Shown one piece after another: positions 27,494-36,143 of a stretch of DNA of 64,000 bases. Each line of letters begins with the position of its first letter. Within the stretch, counting starts at the first letter, position 1. A model generated the notes under the pieces. The model saw only the letters and a program-made list of their open reading frames with translations. It was not told the origin of the DNA and did not search any database. A program made the position numbers and the translations under genes. The DNA lies in NCBI GenBank assembly GCA_947573485.1, contig CANPGB010000010.1:43243-107242 (forward strand), given 5' to 3'. Source of the stretch: an uncultured Porphyromonadaceae bacterium (GTDB lineage Bacteria; Bacteroidota; Bacteroidia; Bacteroidales; Muribaculaceae).

Positions 27494-27525
27494 CAAAAAT
27501 AAATAAAAAAGTTTCGCGTGTCAAA
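27494..27525 (-). promoter_or_regulatory. Promoter of the reg_prop hybrid sensor, nearly leaderless
   Basis: On the minus strand TTTG (27525-27522), exactly 20 bases, then TATTTTTG (27501-27494) give a full -33/-7 promoter. The -7 box ends 5 bases before GTG at 27488, so the message would have almost no leader. Confidence 0.62.
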
Positions 27526-27546
27526 TTTTTTTTAAGCACTTATTGC

Positions 27547-27554
27547 TACCTTTG
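27547..27554 (+). promoter_or_regulatory. Predicted -7 box TACCTTTG for the Crp-type regulator
   Basis: TACCTTTG lies 19 bases before the ATG at 27574, divergent from the hybrid sensor promoter about 50 bases away. No exact -33 TTTG is present, so the two promoters may influence each other. Confidence 0.6.
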
Positions 27555-27573
27555 CACGCACAACCCATTTATT

Positions 27574-28164
27574 ATGCCGCGAATCAACGACTTCCTTGCA
27601 CGAATCGACTTCTCTTCTCTCGAAAAATTCTGCCGCGAGCACGGCACCGTGGTCGAGTATGCCCGCGGCCAAGCTCTTGTGCTTCAGGGACGCATGTGTC
27701 GCCATATGGGTTTCGTCATCGACGGTTATTTCAAGTACACCGTGCCAGACTCCGACGGCAACGAGTGCGTCACCGGCTTTTCATTTGCAGGCGATGCCGT
27801 TACCGATTTTATAGGCGCATTTATCTCAAACCGCCCCTCGATAACCTCTATAGTGGCCGGTTGCCGCACACGTGTGCTGCAGGTACCCGTTGCCGACGCC
27901 CTTCCCTGCATGCGTGAGCTCGACCCCGAATTTATCCCCCATGTCTCACTCGTCCTGCTTGAGGAAGCTTACCGCCGCTATCTCGATGTACACTCCAAAT
28001 CGCCTGCTGAGCGCTATGGCGAGCTCTGTGCCCGTAAGGGTATCGACCTTGCCGATATTCCCGTCAACGAGCTCGCTTCCTACCTCTCGGTGTCGCGCAG
28101 GCAGTTCCAACGCATAAGGCGCGATATGGAGGCCGCAGGCTTTTTTCCGGAAGCTCAGCCCTGA
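27574..28164 (+). CDS. Crp/Fnr-family transcriptional regulator
   Basis: The 196-residue protein has an N-terminal cyclic-nucleotide-binding-like beta-roll (about 20-125; VVEYARGQALVLQGRMCRHMGFVIDGYFKYTV) and a C-terminal helix-turn-helix (about 160-190; IPVNELASYLSVSRRQFQRIRRD). The canonical cAMP-binding Arg/Glu pocket is not obvious, as in many Bacteroidota members. The ATG at 27574 follows the promoter; the frame is open upstream into the sensor gene but without a start that fits. It is a single-gene unit, divergent from the hybrid sensor, and ends about 50 bases before a bidirectional hairpin. Its targets are unknown. Confidence 0.85.
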   Translation: MPRINDFLARIDFSSLEKFCREHGTVVEYARGQALVLQGRMCRHMGFVIDGYFKYTVPDSDGNECVTGFSFAGDAVTDFIGAFISNRPSITSIVAGCRTRVLQVPVADALPCMRELDPEFIPHVSLVLLEEAYRRYLDVHSKSPAERYGELCARKGIDLADIPVNELASYLSVSRRQFQRIRRDMEAAGFFPEAQP

Positions 28165-28214
28165 TGAGGGCACAGTCCCGCAAAAAAAGCTTCCGCTCCC
28201 ACGCCACTGCACAC

Positions 28215-28244
28215 AAAAAAGCGAAGCCTTATGAGCTTCGCTTT
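28215..28244 (-). terminator. Intrinsic terminator of tRNA-Cys, usable from both sides
   Basis: AAAGCGAAGC and GCTTCGCTTT (28218-28244) pair perfectly around a 7-base loop. On the minus strand six T follow, directly after the tRNA 3' end. On the plus strand TTT follows, so it may also end the Crp-type gene. Confidence 0.85.
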
Positions 28245-28245
28245 G

Positions 28246-28316
28246 AGGTTCCAAGCAGAATCGAACTGCTGTGCACGGTTTTGCAGACCGTTGCCTAACC
28301 ACTCGGCCATGGAACC
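28246..28316 (-). tRNA. tRNA-Cys (anticodon GCA)
   Basis: The minus strand folds as a 71-base tRNA. The acceptor is GGTTCCA/TGGAACC, the D arm contains GCCGAGTGGTTAGGC, the anticodon stem-loop CGGTCTGCAAAACCG places GCA at the anticodon, and the T arm contains CAGTTCGATTCTG. The discriminator is T, and CCA is not encoded. A terminator follows immediately. Confidence 0.96.
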
Positions 28317-28385
28317 GGATTGCGACTGCAAAGTTAGCACTTTATTTTTTATCCGCCAAACTTTTTTCTAAATATTTTTTGTGAC

Positions 28386-29753
28386 TTACCCGAACAGCTC
28401 TCTGAAAGCGTCGGTAACCTTCGCCACTTCGTGCAGACGCATCGTGAGCCGCGAGGTATCGAAGCCCTTGAGGTTGCCTTGTGGTATGAGCATGTCGGTC
28501 ATGCCCAGCTTCTCGGCCTCGCTTATGCGCTGCTCTATGCGTACCACGGGGCGGATTTCGCCCGAGAGACCCACCTCGCCGGCCATGCACCACCCCGAGG
28601 GGATAGCCATATCTACGTTGCTCGAGAGGATAGCGGCGATGACGGCGGTGTCGAGCGCGGGGTCGTTGACGCGCAAACCTCCGGCGATGTTAAGGAACAC
28701 GTCTTTGGCGCCGAGCTTGAAGCCCACGCGCTTTTCGAGCACGGCAAGGAGCATGTTCATGCGTTTGGCATCGAAGCCCGTCACAGAGCGCTGAGGGGTG
28801 CCGTAGGCAGCCGTGCTCACCAGGGCCTGCGCCTCGATGAGGAACGGTCGTATGCCTTCGAGCGTAACTCCCGTGGCCACGCCCGAGAGCTCTTCGCTGC
28901 GGTGTGTGAGAAGCATTTCCGAGGGGTTCGATACCTCCCGCAAGCCCCGCTGGCACATTTCATATATGCCTAACTCCGAGGTGCTCCCGAAGCGGTTTTT
29001 GATTGCACGCAGCAGGCGGTACATATATTGGCGGTCGCCCTCGAACTGGAGAACGGCGTCCACGATATGCTCGAGCACCTTGGGCCCGGCTATCGTGCCC
29101 TCTTTATTTATATGGCCTATCAGCAGGACGGGCACTCCGCTCTCCTTGGCATATTTCAGCAGCGAGGCAGCGCACTCGCGCACCTGGCTCACGCTCCCCG
29201 CCGACGAGTCGAGCGTGTCGGTGGCAATAGTCTGTATGGAGTCAACCACCACAATCTCGGGCTCCACGGCCTCGATGTGGGCAAAGATGTTTTCAAGCGA
29301 GGTGTCGCATACTATATATAGGTTGTCGCTGCCGCGCCCTATGCGGTCGGCGCGGAGTTTGAGCTGCGTGGCGCTTTCCTCGCCCGATACATACAGTATC
29401 TTGCGGTTGCGTATGGCAAGAAGGTTTTGAAGTACAAGGGTCGACTTGCCTATGCCGGGCTCGCCGCCTATAAGCACTATCGAGCCTTTTACAAGACCCC
29501 CGCCGAGCACGCGGTTGAGCTCTTCGCTCGGCATGTGGTAGCGGGGCTCGTCGACGGCAACAATCTCGTTCACAGGCCGTGGCACTGCTTTCGAACGGCC
29601 CGAGGAGGGCAGGGGAGTGGCCGCCGGAGCCGCTATCTTTTCTTCGACCATGGTGTTCCACTCGCCGCACGAGGGGCAGCGGCCCGTCCATTTCGGCGAG
29701 TCGGCACCGCAGGCCGTGCAGAACCATGCTGTCTTCTGTTTTACCTTTGCCAT
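28386..29753 (-). CDS. radA: DNA repair protein RadA/Sms
   Basis: The 455-residue protein has the N-terminal four-Cys zinc finger (Cys12, Cys15, Cys26, Cys29), Walker A GGEPGIGKST with Lys103, the RadA signature KNRFG at 252-256, and a Lon-protease-like C-terminal domain (about 290-455) that lacks protease activity in this family. RadA drives branch migration of recombination intermediates in the cytoplasm. Length and motifs match the family. It is followed on the same strand upstream by the barrel and LysM genes, with 14 bases between the barrel stop and the radA start, so it may be co-transcribed with them. Confidence 0.96.
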   Translation of the reverse strand: MAKVKQKTAWFCTACGADSPKWTGRCPSCGEWNTMVEEKIAAPAATPLPSSGRSKAVPRPVNEIVAVDEPRYHMPSEELNRVLGGGLVKGSIVLIGGEPGIGKSTLVLQNLLAIRNRKILYVSGEESATQLKLRADRIGRGSDNLYIVCDTSLENIFAHIEAVEPEIVVVDSIQTIATDTLDSSAGSVSQVRECAASLLKYAKESGVPVLLIGHINKEGTIAGPKVLEHIVDAVLQFEGDRQYMYRLLRAIKNRFGSTSELGIYEMCQRGLREVSNPSEMLLTHRSEELSGVATGVTLEGIRPFLIEAQALVSTAAYGTPQRSVTGFDAKRMNMLLAVLEKRVGFKLGAKDVFLNIAGGLRVNDPALDTAVIAAILSSNVDMAIPSGWCMAGEVGLSGEIRPVVRIEQRISEAEKLGMTDMLIPQGNLKGFDTSRLTMRLHEVAKVTDAFRELFG

Positions 29754-29767
29754 GATTATAGAGGAGA

Positions 29768-30460
29768 TTATTTCAACCGGAAGAAGTAGCCGAGGGTAAA
29801 TTCTATCGACATCGACCGTGATGCACTGAATGTGTCGGCTTTAGCTGCCGGGAAGATGTTGCCAAGGCCGTAGTAGAACCGGGCCTCAAGCTGCAGCGAG
29901 TTGCGCGGAGTGAGGTAAAACTCCATACCGGCACCGGCGCAGATGCCGTAGTCAAAGCGGTTGTGTACGTCGGTATACAGTTGCTCGGTCTGCCTCTTTG
30001 CCGAGGGGAAAGCGGGCACCGCGGTGGGGTTGCGGTAGTCGAAGTCGGCTTTTATATCGTCGGCTATCATATATGCCACCTGTGGCCCGAGGTTAACAAA
30101 TCCCTTGAAGCGGGGTGCCCCGAAGTAGATGTGCGTCAGCAGCGGCAGGTTTATATAGGTGAGGGTGCGGCGGTAATTGAAGGGGTCGAGCTCGTAATTC
30201 TCTTTCCAGCCGCGCTGCACCCACCCGAGCTCTGCAATGAGCCCGAAGAGTTTCTCTTCGGTGTAGCGGAAAGTCACGGCGCCTGTCGTTCCCAGGTTCC
30301 ATGCCTGCTTCACCGAGGGCGAGAACGACATCTGCCCCATGGTGGCACCGGCGCGGGCGCCTATGCTCACGCGCGGTTTGTAGTGCGTCTCGGCGTGCAG
30401 CGCATTGCCGCATAGCATGAGCATGGCAAGGGCACTGAGGAATATGCGGAGCCGGTTCAT
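29768..30460 (-). CDS. Outer-membrane beta-barrel protein of the PorT-like porin family
   Basis: The 230-residue protein has a signal peptide (about 1-23, ending LHAE). Alternating amphipathic strands follow (SIGARAGATMGQMSF, LFGLIAELGWVQRGW, YINLPLLTHIYFG, FKGFVNLGPQVAYMIAD) and the C-terminus SIEFTLGYFFRLK ends in a barrel-type strand. This is the PorT/outer-membrane beta-barrel (OmpW-like) fold common in Bacteroidota. Its ATG overlaps the stop of the LysM protein (ATGA), so the two probably act together at the envelope. The exact role is unknown. Confidence 0.8.
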   Translation of the reverse strand: MNRLRIFLSALAMLMLCGNALHAETHYKPRVSIGARAGATMGQMSFSPSVKQAWNLGTTGAVTFRYTEEKLFGLIAELGWVQRGWKENYELDPFNYRRTLTYINLPLLTHIYFGAPRFKGFVNLGPQVAYMIADDIKADFDYRNPTAVPAFPSAKRQTEQLYTDVHNRFDYGICAGAGMEFYLTPRNSLQLEARFYYGLGNIFPAAKADTFSASRSMSIEFTLGYFFRLK

Positions 30461-31905
30461 TGCAGGCGTGAGGCTATGTGACCTCCGGGTTGGTAGTTGA
30501 TAATGTAGAGCGTGTTGTTCACATAGCCTTCGCCGCTGCGGTCAAAGTCGAAAGCCGACTGTATGCCCTCGTAGCTGCGGGGCGAGAGAGGGTCGAAGCT
30601 GCCGCTGTTTGCTCGCAGATTTTTGATAACGAAGCAAGCGGTGTCGTAGCCGAGCAGGCCGTAGGTGGGTATCGACTCTGTCATCGTAGTGCCGTACCAG
30701 CGTTTGAAGTCCGAGGCTATGGTGCGGGTCGAGAAGCCGTCGAAGTCATCGAGGAAGCGCGAGTATACCGTGGCGTCGAGGCGGTGGAGCAGGTCGAGGG
30801 CATCGCCTCGGAAAGCCGTCCAGTCGGGGTATCCGAATACCTCGGCACGCGCGGCAGGCAGTTCGGGGTCGGCCTCGGCTGCGCGTGCGTTAAGAAGGTC
30901 GCGGTACGATTTCAGCACATAGGCAAAGCGGTTGAACTCGGCAAGCGAGCCCGACGAGGGCACAAAAAGGTAGCGCTGACCCGCATCGGTCGGCAGCTCT
31001 TCGAGATTGGCCATGAGGAGGTTGCTGGAGTAGGTGATGACAATGGGCTCTACGCCGCGCTGACGCATGCGTCCGGTGAGATACTCTGTGAATGCCTCTT
31101 TGTCGTTGCGGCCGTCGTTGTTGCGCAGAATCACGGGGGTGAAACCGGCAAACGATGTCTCTACGGCGTCAACGGCAAGGCGGAACATCGCCGCCTGAGG
31201 CACATTGGCCTGCAGCACGAGCGGGTTGCTCTGGTAAAGACTGTCGCGAATATTGAGGGTGTTGAGCACGAAAGCCCCGTGTGCGGTGGCGGCTTCGGCA
31301 ACAGCGTGGAGCGACGCCTCATCATCGGGAGCCACGATTACAGACGCACACATCAGGGCGCTGTCGGTGTTGATAAGATTACGCAGAGCCTCCGGTGAGA
31401 GTCCTTCGGTATCGCGCGCCACTATCTCGAAGCGCCCGGGACGGTCGGCAAGGCTGTCAGCGGCTATCAGCACGCCCTTGTAGAAGTCTATCGCAAGATT
31501 ATTTTGCTTCGACCGCTCGCTCTTGTTCAATCCAAACGGGAGCATCACAGCCAACGAGGGGCGACGAACAAGCTCGGGAGCCTCCACCTCAGCAGGTTCG
31601 GTCAGGCTGTTATCTTCAACCTCGGGAGCCGGGAGCGGTGCCTCGGCATAGTCGGCTTTGGGGAAGAGCAGCAGGTCGCCTTTGCGCACGCCGTCGGCAG
31701 CGCCCGGGTTGCGGCTTACAATCTCATCTACAGGCAGCCCGATATTCTTCGAGATGCCGTAGAGCGACTCGCCCTTCTTCACTTTATAGTAATAGTATTC
31801 AACTCCTTTAACCCTCTTGGTAGGGAGGTCGAGGGCAGAGGCCGCCATGGCGCCGAACATGACAGTGACAGCCAATAATATGTAGAGCAATAATCGGTGC
31901 TTCAT
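30457..31905 (-). CDS. LysM domain protein with a periplasmic-binding-protein-like domain
   Basis: The 482-residue protein starts MKHRLLLYILLAVTVMFGAMAAS, a signal peptide that fixes the start at 31905, 17 bases after the predicted transcription start. A LysM domain (about 37-83; YYYYKVKKGESLYGISKNIG) should bind peptidoglycan. A Pro/Glu-rich linker leads to a type I periplasmic-binding fold (about 115-470; LAVMLPFGLNKSERSKQNNLAIDFYKGVLIAAD, YDTACFVIKNL). The combination is frequent in Bacteroidota, but its ligand is unknown. It is coupled to the barrel protein by an ATGA overlap. Confidence 0.82.
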   Translation of the reverse strand: MKHRLLLYILLAVTVMFGAMAASALDLPTKRVKGVEYYYYKVKKGESLYGISKNIGLPVDEIVSRNPGAADGVRKGDLLLFPKADYAEAPLPAPEVEDNSLTEPAEVEAPELVRRPSLAVMLPFGLNKSERSKQNNLAIDFYKGVLIAADSLADRPGRFEIVARDTEGLSPEALRNLINTDSALMCASVIVAPDDEASLHAVAEAATAHGAFVLNTLNIRDSLYQSNPLVLQANVPQAAMFRLAVDAVETSFAGFTPVILRNNDGRNDKEAFTEYLTGRMRQRGVEPIVITYSSNLLMANLEELPTDAGQRYLFVPSSGSLAEFNRFAYVLKSYRDLLNARAAEADPELPAARAEVFGYPDWTAFRGDALDLLHRLDATVYSRFLDDFDGFSTRTIASDFKRWYGTTMTESIPTYGLLGYDTACFVIKNLRANSGSFDPLSPRSYEGIQSAFDFDRSGEGYVNNTLYIINYQPGGHIASRLQ

Positions 31906-31925
31906 TGATAAACGCGTTTGAACTG

Positions 31926-31933
31926 CAAAATTA
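31926..31933 (-). promoter_or_regulatory. Predicted -7 box TAATTTTG for the LysM-barrel unit
   Basis: The minus strand reads TAATTTTG 21 bases before the ATG. No clear -33 element is seen. A small palindrome, AGCATTTTAATGCT, lies directly upstream. Confidence 0.5.
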
Positions 31934-32036
31934 AGCATTTTAATGCTTCTTTAAAAATGAATCTTCAACAGAATCACGTTAAAAACGCCTATGTTGTTGA
32001 ATATTAGAAAATAATATTTACTTTTCGCCGTTTGTC

Positions 32037-32064
32037 TTTTGACTTTTGCCTTTTGACTTATGCC
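32037..32064. repeat. Tandem 14-bp direct repeat upstream of metG
   Basis: TTTTGACTTTTGCC is followed directly by TTTTGACTTATGCC, one mismatch. It lies between the divergent LysM and metG promoters, just upstream of the metG -33 box; its role is unknown. Confidence 0.6.
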
Positions 32065-32090
32065 TTTAACAGCTTCTGCTTTGTCATGAT

Positions 32091-32121
32091 TTTGCGTTAT
32101 TGAATATTATTTGTAAATTTG
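32091..32121 (+). promoter_or_regulatory. Promoter of metG
   Basis: TTTG (32091-32094), 19 bases, then TAAATTTG (32114-32121) form a full Bacteroidota promoter, 46 bases before the ATG. Confidence 0.8.
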
Positions 32122-32167
32122 CGAGTTGAAACCTGCGGGGGCTTTCGCTCCCCAAAATTCGAGCAGC

Positions 32168-34213
32168 ATGACAAAAGAATACAAGCGTACACTCATCACC
32201 ACAGCTCTCCCATATACCAACGGCCCCGTCCACATCGGCCACCTTGCCGGTGTGTATGTTCCCGCCGATATTTATGCACGTTACCTTCGCCTTGCAGGCC
32301 GCCCTGTAACTCTCATCGGCGGCAGCGACGAGCACGGTGTGCCCATCACAATCAAGGCACGTAAAGAGGGCGTCACTCCACAAGATATCGTCGACCGCTA
32401 CCACGCACTCATCAAAGAGTCGTTTGAGGGTCTCGGCATTTCTTTCGATATTTATTCCCGCACTACCTCGGCTATTCATCACGATACCGCTTCCGAATTT
32501 TTCCGTCACCTCTACGACAAAGGTGAGTTCATCGAAAAATCGTCGGAGCAGCTCTACGACCCCGAGGCCGGCCAGTTCCTCGCCGACCGGTATGTGACCG
32601 GCGAATGCCCGCACTGCCATAACGCCGGGGCATATGGCGACCAGTGCGAGGCCTGCGGTACATCGCTCAACGCCACCGACCTCATCAACCCCAAATCGAC
32701 AATAACCGGCGCCACCCCCGTGCTCCGCGAGACCAAACACTGGTATCTGCCCCTCGACAAATGGGAGCCGGCTCTCCGCGAGTGGATTCTCGAAGGGCAT
32801 AAGGAGTGGAAAACCAACGTCTACGGCCAGTGCAAGTCGTGGCTCGATATGGGTCTCCAGCCCCGCGCCGTATCGCGCGACCTCTCATGGGGCGTTCCCG
32901 TGCCTGTAGAGGGTGCCGAGGGTAAAGTGCTCTACGTGTGGTTCGATGCACCTATCGGCTACATCTCAAATACCAAGGAGCTCCTGCCCGACTCGTGGCA
33001 GACATGGTGGAAAGACCCCGAGACACGCATAATAAACTTCATTGGCAAAGATAACATTGTGTTCCACTGCATAGTGTTCCCCGCGATGCTCATGGCTTAC
33101 GGCGACGGATTCCAGCTCCCCGACAATGTGCCTGCCAACGAGTTCCTCAACCTCGAGGGCGATAAGATTTCGACCTCGCGCAACTGGGCGGTGTGGCTCC
33201 ACGAATACCTCCACGATTTCCCCGGCAAGCAGGATGTGCTCCGCTACGTACTCACCGCCAACGCTCCCGAGACCAAGGATAACGACTTTACCTGGCGCGA
33301 CTTCCAGGCTCGCAACAACAACGAGCTCGTGGCTATCCTCGGCAACTTCATAAACCGCGTGGTGGTGCTCACTCACAAATATTACGGTGGCGAAGTTCCC
33401 GTGCCCGGTGCCCTTGAAAGCGTCGACACCGAAGCTTACGCCGAAATGGCAGCCCTCAAGGAGTCGCTCACTGCCAACCTCGAGACCTTCCACTTCCGTG
33501 AGGCTCTCAAAGATGCCATGGGATATGCGCGCCTCGGCAACAAATACCTCCAGGACTGCGAACCCTGGAAGGTGGTGAAGACCGACCCCGAGCGTGTAAA
33601 GACCATTATCTATACCTGCGCCCAAATCTGCGCCTCTATTGCCGTGGCAATGGAGCCCTTCATGCCGTTTATGAGCGCGCGCCTCGCTGCAATGCTCGGA
33701 GGCGTGAAACTCTCATGGGACGCTATCGGCAGCGACACCGCAGTGCCCGCCGGCACCATGCTCGGCCAGCCCGAACTCCTCTTCGAGAAAATCGATGACG
33801 AAGCCATCCAGGCTCAGACCGACCGCCTCGAAGCTATCAAGAAAGAAAACGCAATCGCGGCCTTCAAACCCGATGATATACTCCCCGAAATTAAAATCGA
33901 GGACTTTGCGAAAGTCGACCTCCGCGTAGGCACCGTTCTCGAGTGCGAGGCTGTGCCCAAGGCCAACAAACTCCTCCGCTTCGTTATCGACGACGGCACT
34001 CCTCAGCACCGCACCATAGTGTCGGGTATAGCTCAGCACTACAAGCCCGAAGAGCTCGTGGGTAAGCAGGTGATTTTTGTTGCCAACCTTGCTCCGGCCA
34101 AAATCCGCGGCGTCCTCTCGCAAGGCATGATTATCTCGGCTCTGAACGCCGACGGCTCACTCACCGTAGCAGGCCCAACCGCAAAGGCCACCCCCGGCGC
34201 AAAGTGCTCATAA
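32168..34213 (+). CDS. metG: Methionyl-tRNA synthetase with C-terminal tRNA-binding domain
   Basis: The 681-residue enzyme charges tRNA-Met. The HIGH motif (VHIGHLAG, residues 21-28) and the KMSKS equivalent KISTS (about 332-336) are present. A zinc knuckle appears at about 140-165 ([18 protein letters not shown]). The anticodon-binding helical domain follows, and residues about 574-681 form an EMAPII-like tRNA-binding domain ([20 protein letters not shown]). The start at 32168 follows the promoter; the frame is open 14 codons further upstream. Length fits the long Bacteroidota MetG. Confidence 0.97.
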   Translation: MTKEYKRTLITTALPYTNGPVHIGHLAGVYVPADIYARYLRLAGRPVTLIGGSDEHGVPITIKARKEGVTPQDIVDRYHALIKESFEGLGISFDIYSRTTSAIHHDTASEFFRHLYDKGEFIEKSSEQLYDPEAGQFLADRYVTGECPHCHNAGAYGDQCEACGTSLNATDLINPKSTITGATPVLRETKHWYLPLDKWEPALREWILEGHKEWKTNVYGQCKSWLDMGLQPRAVSRDLSWGVPVPVEGAEGKVLYVWFDAPIGYISNTKELLPDSWQTWWKDPETRIINFIGKDNIVFHCIVFPAMLMAYGDGFQLPDNVPANEFLNLEGDKISTSRNWAVWLHEYLHDFPGKQDVLRYVLTANAPETKDNDFTWRDFQARNNNELVAILGNFINRVVVLTHKYYGGEVPVPGALESVDTEAYAEMAALKESLTANLETFHFREALKDAMGYARLGNKYLQDCEPWKVVKTDPERVKTIIYTCAQICASIAVAMEPFMPFMSARLAAMLGGVKLSWDAIGSDTAVPAGTMLGQPELLFEKIDDEAIQAQTDRLEAIKKENAIAAFKPDDILPEIKIEDFAKVDLRVGTVLECEAVPKANKLLRFVIDDGTPQHRTIVSGIAQHYKPEELVGKQVIFVANLAPAKIRGVLSQGMIISALNADGSLTVAGPTAKATPGAKCS

Positions 34214-34280
34214 GCCCTGCCGGGGCCGCTCTCTCCTCTAAACCGTTATCTGACTTCTAACTGATTAAGCTGTTGAGAAT

Positions 34281-35324
34281 TTGAAAAAACCGCGTATACT
34301 AATTATTTATACCGGAGGTACTATCGGAATGATAGAAGACCCGGCGAGCCATGCGCTGAAGCCGTTCGACTTCTCGCATCTCATGGATAACGTGCCTAAG
34401 GTGAAGATGCTCGACTATTGCATTGATAACATCCAGTTTCATCCGCCTATCGACTCCTCTGACATGGACGTCCACCACTGGCAGATGATGGCCGAGAGCA
34501 TTGCCGAGAACTACGACAACTACGACGGCTTCGTAGTGCTCCACGGCACCGACACCATGGCCTATACGGCTTCAGCTCTCTCTTTCATGCTCGGCAACCT
34601 CACCAAGCCCGTGATTATCACAGGCTCGCAGCTCCCGATCGGTGAGGTGCGGACCGACGGCGAGGAAAATCTTATAACGGCTCTCCAGATTGCTGCCGAC
34701 CGCGATGAGGTGGGCGACCCTACCGTGCGAGAGGTGGCCATACTCTTCGAGAACTATCTTTGGCGCGGCAACCGCTCCACAAAGCGTAGCGCCGACAACT
34801 TCAACGCTTTCAAAAGCAACAACTACCCGGCCCTCGCCAAGATAGGCCTCGGCATAAGTTTCGACACCGACGCCCTCCGCAAGGTGCACCACGCGCTGCC
34901 CCTCGAGCCTCACTACAATTTCGAGCGCGGGGTGATGTCGATCGACCTCTTCCCGGGTCTCAGCGAGGAAGTGCTGCGTCACCAGCTCGCCACTCCCGGA
35001 ATAAAGGGCATTGTACTGCGAACCTACGGCGCGGGCAACGGTCCTACAAAAGACTGGTTTATCGACGCCGTACGCGACGCCGTGAGCCGAGGGGTGGTGA
35101 TTGTAAACGTCACCCAGTGTGTCAACGGCTCGGTACACCCACACAGATATATGGGTGGCGACTACCTCGCCGCCGCTGGTGTGGTATCAGGCCACGACAT
35201 AACTTTCGAGGCTGCAATTACCAAGATGATGTACCTCTTCGGGCTCGGTCTCGACAACAAGGAGGTGGAACGCCGCATGGCTATTCCACTGGCAGGCGAG
35301 ATGACCGTCAGTAAACTCAAATAA
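34281..35324 (+). CDS. ansA: Type I L-asparaginase
   Basis: The 347-residue cytoplasmic enzyme hydrolyses asparagine to aspartate and ammonia. The first catalytic Thr is in YTGGTIGM (Thr14) and the second block HGTDTMAYTASALSFML (about 89-105) carries the Thr-Asp pair. There is no signal peptide, which agrees with the AnsA form. The start is TTG at 34281, read in a TTGAAAAAA context after an untranslated gap of 67 bases. It is followed closely by two small genes and the dut cluster on the same strand. Confidence 0.94.
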   Translation: MKKPRILIIYTGGTIGMIEDPASHALKPFDFSHLMDNVPKVKMLDYCIDNIQFHPPIDSSDMDVHHWQMMAESIAENYDNYDGFVVLHGTDTMAYTASALSFMLGNLTKPVIITGSQLPIGEVRTDGEENLITALQIAADRDEVGDPTVREVAILFENYLWRGNRSTKRSADNFNAFKSNNYPALAKIGLGISFDTDALRKVHHALPLEPHYNFERGVMSIDLFPGLSEEVLRHQLATPGIKGIVLRTYGAGNGPTKDWFIDAVRDAVSRGVVIVNVTQCVNGSVHPHRYMGGDYLAAAGVVSGHDITFEAAITKMMYLFGLGLDNKEVERRMAIPLAGEMTVSKLK

Positions 35325-35330
35325 ACTGAA

Positions 35331-35681
35331 ATGAAGCAGCTCGTTAGAATAATTCTTCTCCCTCTCTTGCTTGTCACGACGCTTGCCGTGGCAGCTCCCG
35401 AAGCATATGCGGCAAAGCGCGAGCCCGTGTGGGAAGTGGTGGAAGACCGCGATGCAGCTGCCGGACTCCCTCTGCAGCAGATTGAGCGATTCGATGTGGC
35501 GGTCAGCAACGGATATATATATATTTCTGTCGCAGAGCCCGTCAAGGTCGAGGTGTTCACTATCCTCGGCCAGCTCGTCACGAGCCGCACCGTAAACCCC
35601 GGAATCGTCAGACTCTCTATTCCGCACAGAGGCATCTACATTATCAAGGGCGCGGGATTCACGCGGCGTGTTAATCTCTGA
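35331..35681 (+). CDS. Small secreted protein resembling an isolated T9SS-type C-terminal domain
   Basis: The 116-residue product has a signal peptide (about 1-28, ending AYAA). About 30 variable residues precede an 80-residue beta-rich module ([53 protein letters not shown]) whose GxYI-Kx-G-x-xRRV ending resembles the Por/T9SS C-terminal sorting fold. Usually such a module is attached to a large cargo; here it stands alone. It lies six bases after ansA and five before dut. Function is unknown. Confidence 0.6.
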   Translation: MKQLVRIILLPLLLVTTLAVAAPEAYAAKREPVWEVVEDRDAAAGLPLQQIERFDVAVSNGYIYISVAEPVKVEVFTILGQLVTSRTVNPGIVRLSIPHRGIYIIKGAGFTRRVNL

Positions 35682-35686
35682 TTCAT

Positions 35687-36124
35687 ATGGTAAAAGTCAA
35701 AATAGTAAACACCTCGGGTCTCGACCTCCCCTCTTATGCAACTCCTCTCTCGGCAGGTGTCGACCTCCGTGCAGCTGTAGAGGAACCCCTGCACATCGCT
35801 CCCGGTGCGCGTGTGCTGGTGCCCACAGGGCTGCGCATGGCTCTCCCCGAAGGCTACGAGCTCCAGATAAGACCCCGCAGCGGCCTCGCCCTGCGCTCGG
35901 GTATAACTGTTCTCAACAGCCCCGGCACTATCGACGCCGACTATCGCGGGGAGATATGTGTTATACTTATTAACCACTCTTCCGAGGGCTTCACCGTGAA
36001 CCGCGGCGACCGTATTTGCCAGGCCGTGCTCGCAAGATATGAACAGGCTCAATGGGAGCCTTGCCAATCTCTCGACGACACCGGGCGCGGCGAGGGCGGA
36101 TTCGGACACTCGGGGGTGAAATAA
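35687..36124 (+). CDS. dut: dUTP diphosphatase (dUTPase)
   Basis: The 145-residue homotrimeric enzyme hydrolyses dUTP to dUMP. The five dUTPase motifs are present: [28 protein letters not shown] with the catalytic Asp, GDRICQAV, and the C-terminal [11 protein letters not shown] arm. Length is typical. In Bacteroidota, dut is commonly followed by a TPR protein, a DUF4292 lipoprotein and an M23 peptidase-like gene, and that order is seen here. Confidence 0.97.
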   Translation: MVKVKIVNTSGLDLPSYATPLSAGVDLRAAVEEPLHIAPGARVLVPTGLRMALPEGYELQIRPRSGLALRSGITVLNSPGTIDADYRGEICVILINHSSEGFTVNRGDRICQAVLARYEQAQWEPCQSLDDTGRGEGGFGHSGVK

Positions 36125-36143
36125 CACTCTCAACTGACTGCCT

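Noticed and set aside
27489..27539. A start for the hybrid sensor 17 codons upstream of 27488
   Set aside because: The extra codons would lie within and upstream of the predicted promoter, and the signal peptide starts naturally at the GTG at 27488.
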